Below are positions 1 through 7,522 of a DNA stretch of 64,000 nucleotides, one piece after another. The translations under genes and the position numbers were made by a program. The stretch is from Bacteroidales bacterium WCE2008. Lineage in GTDB: Bacteria; Bacteroidota; Bacteroidia; Bacteroidales; UBA932. The DNA is taken from positions 248,001-312,000 of the forward strand of contig FUZM01000001.1 of assembly GCA_900167925.1 (NCBI GenBank), given 5' to 3'. The notes below the pieces were generated by a model that was given only the letters and a program-made list of their open reading frames with translations, was not told where the DNA came from and did no database searches. Numbering within the stretch: position 1 is the first letter of the stretch; every line of letters starts with the position of its first letter.

Positions 1-957
1 GGTTTTTGCAGTAAGCAGTTCTATAACGGAGACCTCATCCCAATGAAAAAGAGCGAATCTGAATTCGCCCCGATTCGTGTGGTGAGGACGGTGAAAGGAA
101 ACCATGCAAGAGGAAAGGTTAATATCCGTCAGATAGAAACCATAACTCAGGAAGTTTTACCGACTTTAGAAGAAAGATTCACAGACATCGGAATCATTGC
201 TCCGTATAATAAACAAGTGAACGCTCTCCATGATGAACTCGAGAAAACAGGACGACATTATGTTGCCGCTACTGTCCATAAGTTCCAAGGGCGAGAAAAT
301 GATGCTATCGTTCTTTCTACGGTGGATAATCAAGTACAGGATTTTACGGACGATCCACATCTGCTAAATGTAGCAGTGTCCCGGGCAAAAAAGCAGTTTA
401 CTCTTGTTGTATCTGCTGACGAACAACCTGATTCTAATATCCGGGATCTGATCGATTATATTGAGTATTATCAGGGAAAGAGCGAACAGAGCGAGATCTC
501 ATCAATCTTTGACTTGTTGTATGAGGACTATACGCAAGATCTCCTCAATTTCTACAAGACGCACAAAAAGGTTTCTGAGTATGATTCCGAGAATCTGACA
601 TATTGGGCCATCCACGATGCTATTAAAGAAAGAGGTTTTTCTCGTCTTGGTATTTTGTTGCATTATCCTCTCCGTCATTTGATCACGTCAGCCTCTAACT
701 TAACCACTGAGCAAAGAGTGTACGCTTCCCGTTCGTGGACGCATGTCGATTTTCTAATCTATGATACGGTGTCGCACAAGGCAAAACTGGCCATAGAGGT
801 GGATGGGACACAGTATCATAAAAAAGGGACAAAACAAAGCATGAGAGACGAACTGAAAGATTCAATACTTTCATCCATCGGACTTCCTTTACTGCGGTTA
901 AGTACGGCAGGATCTCAAGAAATGGAACAAATCGGGCAGGCTTTGTCCCAAGCCTGA
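1..957 (+). CDS. superfamily 1 helicase C-terminal part with DUF2726-type nuclease-like tail (5' truncated by window)
   Basis: The reading frame is open to base 1, and residues before the first ATG at 43 read like helicase sequence (FYNGDLIPM), so the gene begins outside the window. Helicase motifs seen are IGIIAPYNKQV, then the motif V-like stretch ATVHKFQGRENDAI, then the motif VI-like LLNVAVSRAKKQF. These match the UvrD/Dna2-like (AAA_12) C-terminal RecA fold, which couples ATP hydrolysis to nucleic acid translocation. The last 80 residues (HVDFLIYD, then LAIEVDGTQYHK) resemble the DUF2726/PD-(D/E)xK-like fold often fused to such helicases. A role in DNA repair or defence is inferred only; the N-terminal Walker A is not visible here. 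Confidence 0.8.
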   Translation, partial: GFCSKQFYNGDLIPMKKSESEFAPIRVVRTVKGNHARGKVNIRQIETITQEVLPTLEERFTDIGIIAPYNKQVNALHDELEKTGRHYVAATVHKFQGRENDAIVLSTVDNQVQDFTDDPHLLNVAVSRAKKQFTLVVSADEQPDSNIRDLIDYIEYYQGKSEQSEISSIFDLLYEDYTQDLLNFYKTHKKVSEYDSENLTYWAIHDAIKERGFSRLGILLHYPLRHLITSASNLTTEQRVYASRSWTHVDFLIYDTVSHKAKLAIEVDGTQYHKKGTKQSMRDELKDSILSSIGLPLLRLSTAGSQEMEQIGQALSQA

Positions 958-1046
958 ATTAAATCGGATGCCTCAAGCCAGGATGCACGGATGTCTATTG
1001 TATAAGTGCTTGAAAATAAACTATCTACGGAAAGCCTCTCCGCGCA

Positions 1047-1427
1047 TCACCATCCAAAAACATTACGCAATATCCACCACAATAATATGACGACAGGAAT
1101 ACTCCGGGAAAGAACCGGATTCCGACTTGCAAAATATAGTTTCGGGTATTTATAGCGGAGTGCGTCTGCAATCAGTAAGAACAAGATGATTGGGATAAAT
1201 ACGACGAGACAGGCATTATATTGAAAAGCCGAACCAACTCGAAGATGAAGCAGTTGATGTAGTGCTCTTTGTGATCCGCAGCCTGGACATTTCAATCCGG
1301 TTGCCCAAAAGAATGGGCATTTAGGGAAGAATGTGGTTTCTGGGTCGAACTTGGCATATATATAAATAGCAAAGAAGGCGGCGATAATAATCAATACTAT
1401 GCCAACCTTCTTTACTAATGGGTTCAT
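1047..1427 (-). CDS. DUF2752 small membrane protein
   Basis: A 126-residue protein read from the ATG at 1427; a longer frame from 1499 would overlap the upstream gene, so the inner start is preferred. It has an N-terminal membrane segment (VGIVLIIIAAFFAIYIY), then the DUF2752 signature CPFFWATGLKCPGCGSQRA, then two further hydrophobic segments ending near the C-terminus. The paired cysteines after the first helix are the family hallmark. The function of DUF2752 is unknown. It is last in a three-gene minus-strand set with CD225-like and TM2 proteins, 10 nt after the preceding gene, a grouping that suggests a shared membrane role. Confidence 0.8.
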   Translation of the reverse strand: MNPLVKKVGIVLIIIAAFFAIYIYAKFDPETTFFPKCPFFWATGLKCPGCGSQRALHQLLHLRVGSAFQYNACLVVFIPIILFLLIADALRYKYPKLYFASRNPVLSRSIPVVILLWWILRNVFGW

Positions 1428-1437
1428 AATCTTTGGA

Positions 1438-1773
1438 TTACAAATCGGCAAGAACTCCGACCCCAGCCAGAATGATGATAGCAAGAACATAGACGGCACC
1501 AGTGATAAGGCTGATGGTAATCCACGTTTGTGCAGTCTTGTTGCTGGACTCAGACTGATAGTACAGATTTGATTTCATTGAATCATCCGTAGACAGCATT
1601 GCGCTATTGTAAAGACTATTTGATTTTGAGGAATTCACAATAGCAATTATACCACCAATAAGGCAGCAGAACAACGTACAGATAATAGAAATAGCCATCT
1701 TATTGCTATGAGGGGGCAGGATAAAAGATGACTTCTGAGTCGTGGTTTGGGGTGTTGCTTGAGTCTCTTCCAT
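1438..1773 (-). CDS. CD225/dispanin-like small membrane protein
   Basis: 111 residues. The first 25 are polar and proline/threonine-rich. They are followed by a hydrophobic segment with the CD225-like core MAISIICTLFCCLIGGIIAI and a conserved polar loop (VNSSKSNSLY). A second membrane helix (WITISLITGAVYVLAIIILA) closes the protein. Two helices with the double cysteine at the end of the first are typical of the CD225/dispanin superfamily, which in bacteria is uncharacterised but common beside TM2 and DUF2752 proteins. It lies between those two genes here. The fold assignment is reasonably firm; the role is unknown. Confidence 0.75.
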   Translation of the reverse strand: MEETQATPQTTTQKSSFILPPHSNKMAISIICTLFCCLIGGIIAIVNSSKSNSLYNSAMLSTDDSMKSNLYYQSESSNKTAQTWITISLITGAVYVLAIIILAGVGVLADL

Positions 1774-1792
1774 TGTATTGATTCTTTAATAA

Positions 1793-2131
1793 TTATTTGC
1801 AAAGCATGAGGATCTCATTGAACTTCTTGTAGTTGTACTCATAAGTTCTTCTTTGGGCAGAGAAGATATCAATCAACCACCAGATTCCGAATCCATAGCA
1901 CGTAATAACCTTCAATACGCCTAATCCGATGTCATCAAGGAAGAAACGTTCCCAGCCGAGAACAATCGCGATGATCAAAATGATAGTCGGTTGCTGAAGG
2001 TTCATGCTCATCAACAAGGCATACTTAGCATCATCTACCTCAGCAAGCTTGTTTTGAACATCTTGAATCATCATCATATCAAAACACTCACCATTCTTCA
2101 TCATAAATACTTGTACTAATTCAGGTTTCAT
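1793..2131 (-). CDS. TM2-domain membrane protein
   Basis: 112 residues. An N-terminal soluble part (about residues 1-45) contains a short amphipathic stretch. The TM2 domain follows, with the helix IILIIAIVLGWERFFLDD, a glycine turn (IGLGVLKVIT) and the second helix YGFGIWWLIDI. The LGWERFFLDD and WWLID pieces match the TM2 consensus LGxxGxHRFYLG...WxLIDL in degenerate form. First gene of the minus-strand trio; the next start is 20 nt away. No clear TAnnTTTG element was found in front of it. Function of stand-alone bacterial TM2 proteins is unknown. Confidence 0.8.
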   Translation of the reverse strand: MKPELVQVFMMKNGECFDMMMIQDVQNKLAEVDDAKYALLMSMNLQQPTIILIIAIVLGWERFFLDDIGLGVLKVITCYGFGIWWLIDIFSAQRRTYEYNYKKFNEILMLCK

Positions 2132-2251
2132 AGGCGTTAATCTAAAAAGGTTGGGACCAACAAATTGAATACAAAATAAGAACTTTTTGGGGATTCACCA
2201 ATTTTTTGTCTTTTTTTAGCAGAAGACAATCAGTGATTTATAAACATGCTA

Positions 2252-2287
2252 TCCGCGGATGGGGCATGTGTACCACCCATCCGCGGA
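2252..2287 (-). terminator. 12-bp perfect hairpin downstream of the lipocalin-like gene
   Basis: Arms TCCGCGGATGGG and CCCATCCGCGGA are perfect complements around a 12-nt loop. On the minus strand the hairpin follows the stop of the lipocalin-like gene by about 35 nt, so it most likely ends that transcript. The T-run after it is poor (GTTTATAAA). The arm contains the self-palindrome TCCGCGGA, so a protein-binding site is an alternative. Confidence 0.5.
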
Positions 2288-2321
2288 CGTTTCGCGTGTA
2301 ACCGCTTGAATATAGCGAAGC

Positions 2322-2753
2322 TTAGATTTTCTTGTAGACCCTCTCGACAGAGGCGGCGACTGTCGTCAGCATGTTGCCGGTAATTGTGCAGGAAATGTGC
2401 TGGTCGCTGCTGCTGGCGTAGTCCCTGATGGTACCAGTGTACGTTTTCTCCTTCTCGGACCAGTTCCAGTTATCATCAACGGCATACAGACGTTTCAGCG
2501 TAGTCTTTTCCCCGTCTATCACCATCTCGTAGATGAGAGAACCATCCTCGGAGAAAGTAACGTAATTCTCTTCGGAAGACATATCGGCCTCTCCTTCTCT
2601 CATAAGATGCCACTTTCCGACCAGGATAGCATTTACCTCTGTGGCATCGACATTCTCAGTATCAGTATCAGTCTTGTCACATCCGGAAACCATGGAGCAG
2701 CCCGCCAATGCCAGCAGGAATGCTGAAACCTTAAATAGCTTTAACAGTCTCAT
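2322..2753 (-). CDS. lipocalin-like lipoprotein, copy 2
   Basis: 143 residues with an N-terminal lipoprotein signal ending LALAGC (Cys19), so the mature protein is probably anchored to the envelope. The body has the usual lipocalin-like/DUF4923-type layout: LVGKWHLMREGE at the N-terminus, then alternating strands (NYVTFSEDGSLIYE, LKRLYAVDDNWNW, TYTGTIRD, CTITGNMLTT). It is a close tandem paralogue of the next gene upstream, including identical upstream bases (TTTTAGTAGTTTTAAAAAT). This copy has an extra DT pair near the lipobox. The ligand is unknown; such proteins are common, uncharacterised Bacteroidales lipoproteins. Confidence 0.75.
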   Translation of the reverse strand: MRLLKLFKVSAFLLALAGCSMVSGCDKTDTDTENVDATEVNAILVGKWHLMREGEADMSSEENYVTFSEDGSLIYEMVIDGEKTTLKRLYAVDDNWNWSEKEKTYTGTIRDYASSSDQHISCTITGNMLTTVAASVERVYKKI

Positions 2754-2773
2754 TGTTTTAGTAGTTTTAAAAA

Positions 2774-3196
2774 TTAGATTTTCTTGTAAACCCTCTCGGC
2801 GAAAGAGTCAACAGTTGTCAGCTTGTCGCCGGAGATTGTGCAGGACATGGGGCTATCGCTGCTGAGGATATCCGTAATAGTTCCAGTGTATGTTTTTTTC
2901 TTTTTGTCCCAACTCCAGTTATCATCAATGCGATACAGACGTTTCAGCGTAGTCTTTTCCCCGTCTGTCACTAACTCGTAGATGAGATGACCATCCTCGG
3001 TAAAAGTAACGTAATTCTCTTCGGAAGACATATCGGCCTCTCCTTTTCTCATAAGATGCCACTTTCCGACCAGGATAGCATTTACCTCTGTGGCATCGAC
3101 ATTCTCAGTATCAGTCTTGTCACATCCGGAAACCATAGAGCATCCTGCCAATACCAGCAGGAGTGCCGTAACCTTAAATAGCTTTAACAGTCTCAT
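2774..3196 (-). CDS. lipocalin-like lipoprotein, copy 1
   Basis: The start at 3196 gives MRLLKLFKV, aligning exactly with the paralogue downstream; an in-frame ATG 24 nt upstream would add residues the paralogue lacks. Lipobox LVLAGC, then KWHLMRKGEADM, NYVTFTEDGHLIYE, LKRLYRIDDNWSW and TYTGTITD, matching the sister gene strand for strand. Divergence is concentrated in the last third (Ser/Asp-rich loop before CTISGD). The two genes are 20 nt apart and form a recent tandem duplication, probably one transcript. Ligand and role are unknown. Confidence 0.75.
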   Translation of the reverse strand: MRLLKLFKVTALLLVLAGCSMVSGCDKTDTENVDATEVNAILVGKWHLMRKGEADMSSEENYVTFTEDGHLIYELVTDGEKTTLKRLYRIDDNWSWDKKKKTYTGTITDILSSDSPMSCTISGDKLTTVDSFAERVYKKI

Positions 3197-3284
3197 TGTT
3201 TTAGTAGTTTTAAAAATCATTTCTATTCCCTAAATATATGTCCTTCAGAAATCTTGCATCAGGAATAAGAAAAGATTCTGCGAC

Positions 3285-3299
3285 TGGCACTAAGTTTGC
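3285..3299 (+). promoter_or_regulatory. sigma-54 (-24/-12) promoter
   Basis: TGGCAC, five bases, then TTGC: an exact match to the sigma-54 consensus with correct GG-to-GC spacing. The predicted start of transcription is near 3311, about 30 nt before the ATG of the DKNYY gene. A TAnnTTTG-like string (TAAGTTTG) overlaps the same bases and is explained by the sigma-54 site. No obvious activator dyad is visible in the 90 bp upstream. Confidence 0.75.
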
Positions 3300-3302
3300 G
3301 AG

Positions 3303-3330
3303 CCAAGACGCAAAACACCAAGACGCAAAA
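3303..3330 (+). repeat. 13-bp direct repeat in the 5' leader
   Basis: CCAAGACGCAAAA occurs twice, with a 15-bp period, between the sigma-54 promoter and the DKNYY start codon. It could be a leader-binding site or a chance duplication. Confidence 0.5.
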
Positions 3331-3341
3331 ACTATTACGCC

Positions 3342-4235
3342 ATGAAAGTAGCAGCCAAGTCCATGATCGCGGCAGTTTTCTGCCTTTTCATATCAATTGC
3401 AAGTTTTTCCCAGAATCTCGAGTCGATCGGAGGCGGATATGCGAAATCCTCCTTCGACGTTTATTATGAAGGCCGGGAGATCAAGGATGCCAGTGTAACG
3501 TCCTTCAAATATCTCGGCTACGGCTATGCAAAAGACGCATTCAACGTATATTACCATGGCCGTGTGATAAAGGACGCATCCGTAACAAGTTTCACGATCC
3601 TGAAGGACGGCTATGCAAAGGACGCGTTCAACACATACTATTGCGGAAAGAAGCAGGATCCGTTCGATTCCTTTGATCATCACGACGACCACCATCACGG
3701 CGACCACCATTTCGACGACCACCATCACGGCGATCATGGCGGAGGCTATTACAAGGATGCTTTCGACGTCTATTACAATGGCAGGAAACTGGATGACGTG
3801 ATGGCAAGTACCTTCAAAGATCTCGGCGACGGCTATGGCAAGGACGCCTTCAATGTGTATTACAAAGGGGACAAAGTCGCGGATGCGATGGCATCGACTT
3901 TCGAAGTCCTGGGCAACGGCGTGGCCAAAGACGCGTTCAACAAATACTACAGAGGCAGGAAAGACGATTCTTTCCACAAGAATCCTAGCCTGAAGCACCT
4001 TGGCGGAGGCTATTATAAGGACCATTTCGACGTCTACTACGAAGGCCGCAAGGTCAAGGATGCTACTGTCCACTCCTTCGAATACCTCGGCAGCGGATAC
4101 GCCAAGGACTCCTTCAATGTGTACTACAAAGGAAAGAAAATCCCGGACGCAACCGCGTTCGGCTTCAAGGTGCTCGAGAAAGGATATGCCAAGGATTCCT
4201 TCAATACATATTATCGCGGCAAAAAAATAAATTAA
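3342..4235 (+). CDS. DKNYY-repeat secreted protein with histidine-rich insert
   Basis: 297 residues with a signal peptide ending about residue 24 (IASFSQ). Nine short repeats of the form (K)DAFNVYYxGRxIxDA follow; DKNYY-family proteins share this pattern, and their function is unknown. The nine units form three triplets, each made of an FDVYY, an FNVYY and an FN(T/K)YY unit (about residues 28-107, 133-205 and 222-297). Between triplets 1 and 2 lies a run of about 25 residues with 11 histidines plus aspartates (DHHDDHHHGDHHF and on), which looks metal-binding. The gene sits alone behind a perfect sigma-54 promoter. Secretion and a metal-linked role are inferred. Confidence 0.8.
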   Translation: MKVAAKSMIAAVFCLFISIASFSQNLESIGGGYAKSSFDVYYEGREIKDASVTSFKYLGYGYAKDAFNVYYHGRVIKDASVTSFTILKDGYAKDAFNTYYCGKKQDPFDSFDHHDDHHHGDHHFDDHHHGDHGGGYYKDAFDVYYNGRKLDDVMASTFKDLGDGYGKDAFNVYYKGDKVADAMASTFEVLGNGVAKDAFNKYYRGRKDDSFHKNPSLKHLGGGYYKDHFDVYYEGRKVKDATVHSFEYLGSGYAKDSFNVYYKGKKIPDATAFGFKVLEKGYAKDSFNTYYRGKKIN

Positions 4236-4246
4236 CTAAAGTCTTT

Positions 4247-4254
4247 TATATTTG
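4247..4254 (+). promoter_or_regulatory. Bacteroidota -7 element for the kelch lipoprotein
   Basis: TATATTTG fits TAnnTTTG; no convincing -33 TTTG lies 19-21 bp upstream. It would give a leader of about 80 nt before the ATG at 4339. Confidence 0.4.
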
Positions 4255-4338
4255 AAAGTCTGTTTTTGTGTTTTGAAAGTGCTGTAAGTCAGGAGGATAT
4301 CTATCTTTCGGCCAACAAACTTTTAAAACACTTCAGCT

Positions 4339-5787
4339 ATGAAACAGACCATCAGACTAATCGCTGTCGCCTTGACAGCCCTCACAGCATTTACCTTTAT
4401 TTCCTGCGAAAAGGAGGATAATAAGAAGGAAGACCCGCCAGTAGTCGACGAGACTGTAGCCGTAACAGGCATCACTCTTGACCAGACGACACTCTCTCTT
4501 AAAGAAGGGGACCAGGCGACCCTTACTGCAACCGTAGCTCCGGAGAATGCAACAGACAAGTCAATCTCCTGGAAGTCATCCGATGAAAACGTGGCGACCG
4601 TAACTGACGGAGTCGTAAAGGCCCTTTCCGGCGGAACCGCCACGATCACCGCTACCGCCAACGACGGAAGCGGAGTTTCGGCATCATGTGCAGTCACGGT
4701 AGAAAGCCCTCTTGAATTCGCCCTTGCTGCAACCCAGCTTGCCTCTCTAAACGAGCCGAGAATCACCCCAGTCCTTATAGTGAACGGTGATGAGGATTAT
4801 GTGGTCGTCGGAGGACATACGACAGGCTTCGGCCGTTCGACGACTGCAGAGAGGTTCAGCAATGGCGAATGGGCGACAATCGAGGAGAACATCTATTTCG
4901 ATATCTCAGCCCAGGTAACCCTAAAGGACGGACGCACTCTCGTCGCCGGCGGTATGCGTTCCGGAGGCGGTATCGGCCAGATCAGGAGCGCGGCTATATA
5001 TGACCCTGCCACCAACACCTTCTCAAGCGTATCTGACATGAATGTAGCGCGAGGAATGGAAAGAGGCGCATTGCTTAAGGACGGCAAGGTGCTTATCGCC
5101 GGAAACTGGTACAACGATGGAGGACAGATAGAGATATTCGATCCGGAAACAAGTGTATTCACCCTCGTCGGGCAATCTTTGGGTTTCGAAACGAGCGCGC
5201 CGTTTATCTTCCCAACTGACGACGGCGGAGCCGTGATTGTCTCGCAATACGATATTCATGGATCAAAATTCGGCGAACCTCATGTCACCAAATACAATCC
5301 GGGCGGAGATGAGAATAATACCCTTGTCTCAAAAGACGGACTTCTCGACGGGTATGTCGTCAACACCGGCATGAGCGCGGGAACGGATATTACAGAGTGG
5401 TACAGGAAGGCTGACGGTAATTATTACTTCGTTGCCAAGAAGGGGGACGCCAATTTCCTCATGGCTTTCGACCCGGCCGGCGAGACCTTCAGGGAAATAG
5501 CGGAACTTCCGTCAACATACTACGCATACAGCGGCGCGGCCATCATGGATAATGCCCATGACGTGCTGTACCTGACTGCCATGCAGCAAAGTGGCCCTCT
5601 ATACATCAATGCTTTCGATCCGGATACGGGCGAGGTCCTGTATGCTGTACAGTATCCTTATTCCGTAGTCGGCTGCATGGGCCTGAGAGTCCTTCCTGAC
5701 GGAGATCTCCTCTCAGTTGGAGGTACGGTCGACGGAAGCAATTATAATGCTTCGGCGGAGGTATATAGAATACATCTGGTCGATTAG
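4339..5787 (+). CDS. kelch-repeat lipoprotein with BIG2 domain
   Basis: 482 residues. Lipoprotein signal with TFISC (Cys about 22), then an acidic linker. A BIG2 immunoglobulin-like domain occupies about residues 40-122 (VTGITLDQTTLSLKEGD, then SWKSSDENVATVTDG and GGTATITATA). The rest is a kelch-type beta-propeller with blades marked by LKDGRTLVAGG, AIYDPATNTFSSV, LLKDGKVLIAGN and FDPETSVFTLVG, ending LPDGDLLSVGG. Such proteins are surface or periplasmic binding modules. Monocistronic: own -7 element upstream and a strong bidirectional terminator just after the stop. Ligand unknown. Confidence 0.85.
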   Translation: MKQTIRLIAVALTALTAFTFISCEKEDNKKEDPPVVDETVAVTGITLDQTTLSLKEGDQATLTATVAPENATDKSISWKSSDENVATVTDGVVKALSGGTATITATANDGSGVSASCAVTVESPLEFALAATQLASLNEPRITPVLIVNGDEDYVVVGGHTTGFGRSTTAERFSNGEWATIEENIYFDISAQVTLKDGRTLVAGGMRSGGGIGQIRSAAIYDPATNTFSSVSDMNVARGMERGALLKDGKVLIAGNWYNDGGQIEIFDPETSVFTLVGQSLGFETSAPFIFPTDDGGAVIVSQYDIHGSKFGEPHVTKYNPGGDENNTLVSKDGLLDGYVVNTGMSAGTDITEWYRKADGNYYFVAKKGDANFLMAFDPAGETFREIAELPSTYYAYSGAAIMDNAHDVLYLTAMQQSGPLYINAFDPDTGEVLYAVQYPYSVVGCMGLRVLPDGDLLSVGGTVDGSNYNASAEVYRIHLVD

Positions 5788-5795
5788 ATCTACAG

Positions 5796-5824
5796 AAAAG
5801 GCTGGCCCGAGAGGCCAGCCTTTT
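5796..5824. terminator. bidirectional intrinsic terminator
   Basis: AAAAGGCTGGCC, loop CGAGA, GGCCAGCCTTTT: a perfect 12-bp stem with T-runs in both directions, placed between two convergent genes. Confidence 0.9.
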
Positions 5825-5827
5825 ATT

Positions 5828-6487
5828 TTATCTGCTATAGAAGGGCTTTGCCGCCCTGTTCAGTAGTTTTCTGATTACTGAGCCTTTTGTCGGATTTGAT
5901 TCCCCCGCGGCCCTGTTATGATAGACAACCCTTCTTTTTTCGGCGTCGACGATTGCCAGAAACAGCTCTGCATGGCTGCCTTCGACTCCAGCATCCATAG
6001 TCAGCGCCCCGTCAGTCACGACAGCCGTCAGAAGGCCGACTCCTATGGCGACACCTACTTCCTTGGCTATATCCCCGCCTTTCCTTGCGAGACCCCTGTG
6101 GAAGACTATCGCTCCATACCTGTAGCCCTCGCCGCTGATGACGGAGCAGAGCTCCTCGGGGACGGGAACGGTCATGCTTCCGCAAGTCGCTGCATCTGCG
6201 ATCTGATTTCTTATCTGCTCGTCGTAAAGATTGTCATCTATTTCGACGACGGATTCTGCGCGAAGGAGCCGTTTTGCATCTTTCTGGAGAATTTTCTGTG
6301 CCTCGAGACTCTTGCCTTCGTCTATCACTTCCTCGCCTGAGGAATCCACGAATATCGCAGAAAGCGGCTGTACAAGAATCAGACGGTCGATATCGGAGGC
6401 TTTGGCCATCTTCGTATAGATTTTCGGGCTGCAGGAGATAACCATCGTTATCGCCGATATCGCAAGGAGGATCCTGAGTGGTTTCAT
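5828..6487 (-). CDS. uncharacterised lipoprotein downstream of a lytic transglycosylase
   Basis: 219 residues with lipobox MVISC (Cys19). The body has an N-terminal alpha/beta-looking part (IDRLILVQPLSAIFVDSSG), a helical acidic middle, and a glycine-rich hydrophobic stretch (VGVAIGVGLLTAVVTDGALT, about 140-160) that could be a membrane-associated helix. Then strands (AELFLAIVDAEKRRVVYHNR) precede a basic C-terminus. I do not recognise a family. The start lies only 6 nt after the stop of the transglycosylase gene, so both are probably one operon and this protein may act on cell-wall or envelope material. Confidence 0.65.
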   Translation of the reverse strand: MKPLRILLAISAITMVISCSPKIYTKMAKASDIDRLILVQPLSAIFVDSSGEEVIDEGKSLEAQKILQKDAKRLLRAESVVEIDDNLYDEQIRNQIADAATCGSMTVPVPEELCSVISGEGYRYGAIVFHRGLARKGGDIAKEVGVAIGVGLLTAVVTDGALTMDAGVEGSHAELFLAIVDAEKRRVVYHNRAAGESNPTKGSVIRKLLNRAAKPFYSR

Positions 6488-6493
6488 AAATTG

Positions 6494-7354
6494 CTAAGGA
6501 ATAATTATTTCATATTTTTTCCCTGACTTGTTTGTCAGCAGCGTATCTCTGAGCCAGAGATTCGCCTCTTTCAGTCTTGCATAACTTGTGCCATTTTTCT
6601 CGGCGAAATCGATAAGGGATTCGATCGGCTTGTCGGTTTCGACTATCTTCCTCGGTTTCCTGTAGGGGTACTTCTGTTTTTCTTCTATAGAGAACCCGAA
6701 AAGCTGCGGATTCTCCATGAAATACTTCGCCGCAAGGATACGGAACATATACCGGGACGTTTCCTCCACCAGCAGCAGGTCCATGGCCTTTTTCTGCCTC
6801 TGCAGCTTCAGCTGGCGCGATATCCCGGCCTGACCGGCATTGTAGCTGGCGGCGACCGTCATCCAGTCCCCATATTTCGCATAAGCCTCCCTGAGATACT
6901 TGCAGGCCGCGACTGTCTCCTTCCGGATATTATATCTCTCGTCCACGACATTGTTGACTTCGAGTCCATATCTCTGGCCGGTGGCCTTCATCATCTGCCA
7001 GAGCCCGGCTGCGCCTGCGCGCGACAGAGCCTTCGGGTCGAGATTGCTCTCTATGACCATAAGATATTTCAAGTCATCGGGAATGCCCTGCGCCTTCAGT
7101 ACAGGCTCGACCTGGGCGAAAATCCTCTCCGCCCGCTTCAGCATCAGGATTGACGTCGAGTGCATGTACGTAAACGCGATCAGTTCCCGGTCCATCCTTT
7201 CGTAGAGGTCGTCCCTGTCGAAACGTATCTTTTTCCCTGCGAACTCGATGAAATCGGGCACCGAAGGAGCCACAGGATGGTATTGTGTAGCAGTCTGGGC
7301 CTGACAGAAATAGGAGGCCAGACCAAGTATGATTCCGATGTAAAAAGCTTTCAT
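6494..7354 (-). CDS. secreted MltD-like lytic transglycosylase (SLT domain)
   Basis: Start at 7354 gives MKAFYIGIILGLASYFCQAQ, a clean signal peptide; an ATG two codons upstream is possible. The SLT fold spans about residues 75-225. The catalytic glutamate lies in LMVIESNLDP, followed by the family motifs GAAGLWQMM, YNIRKETVAACKYL, DWMTVAASYNAG and MFRILAAKYFMENP. The enzyme cleaves peptidoglycan glycan strands, forming 1,6-anhydroMurNAc. The C-terminal 45 residues (PIESLIDFAEKNGTSYARLKEANLWLRD) look like a degenerate LysM-like or substrate-binding tail rather than full LysM repeats. First gene of a two-gene minus operon with its own promoter. Confidence 0.85.
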   Translation of the reverse strand: MKAFYIGIILGLASYFCQAQTATQYHPVAPSVPDFIEFAGKKIRFDRDDLYERMDRELIAFTYMHSTSILMLKRAERIFAQVEPVLKAQGIPDDLKYLMVIESNLDPKALSRAGAAGLWQMMKATGQRYGLEVNNVVDERYNIRKETVAACKYLREAYAKYGDWMTVAASYNAGQAGISRQLKLQRQKKAMDLLLVEETSRYMFRILAAKYFMENPQLFGFSIEEKQKYPYRKPRKIVETDKPIESLIDFAEKNGTSYARLKEANLWLRDTLLTNKSGKKYEIIIP

Positions 7355-7381
7355 TGTCATTAAGGTCTATGCTTGATGTAC

Positions 7382-7389
7382 CAAAATTA
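7382..7389 (-). promoter_or_regulatory. -7 element of the transglycosylase operon
   Basis: Minus strand TAATTTTG (TAnnTTTG), about 27 nt before the ATG at 7354. It lies back to back with the promoter of the ABC gene about 100 bp to the right. Confidence 0.55.
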
Positions 7390-7487
7390 GTCATAATTTC
7401 TGGAATAATTCCCCGCGAGAGATTATAAACAATAACTAAAATATTGATTTTTATTATAGAATGTTTTTATTTTTTAAAATCTATTAA

Positions 7488-7495
7488 TACTTTTG
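7488..7495 (+). promoter_or_regulatory. -7 element of the tandem-NBD ABC gene
   Basis: TACTTTTG fits TAnnTTTG. It overlaps an in-frame ATG at 7493, so that ATG cannot be the start; it points to the ATG at 7523. Confidence 0.6.
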
Positions 7496-7522
7496 CACAA
7501 TACTCCGAAATTTCAGTGCAAA

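Noticed and set aside
3291..3298. TAAGTTTG as a sigma-70-type -7 element for the DKNYY gene
   Set aside because: The same bases complete a perfect sigma-54 site, and no -33 element is found.
3393..4073. 226-residue minus-strand frame opposite the DKNYY gene
   Set aside because: Mirror of the repeat gene; the plus strand has a signal peptide and family repeats.
7493..7522. Upstream ATG of the tandem-NBD ATPase
   Set aside because: It lies inside the TACTTTTG promoter element, so it is not transcribed; the ATG at 7523 is used.
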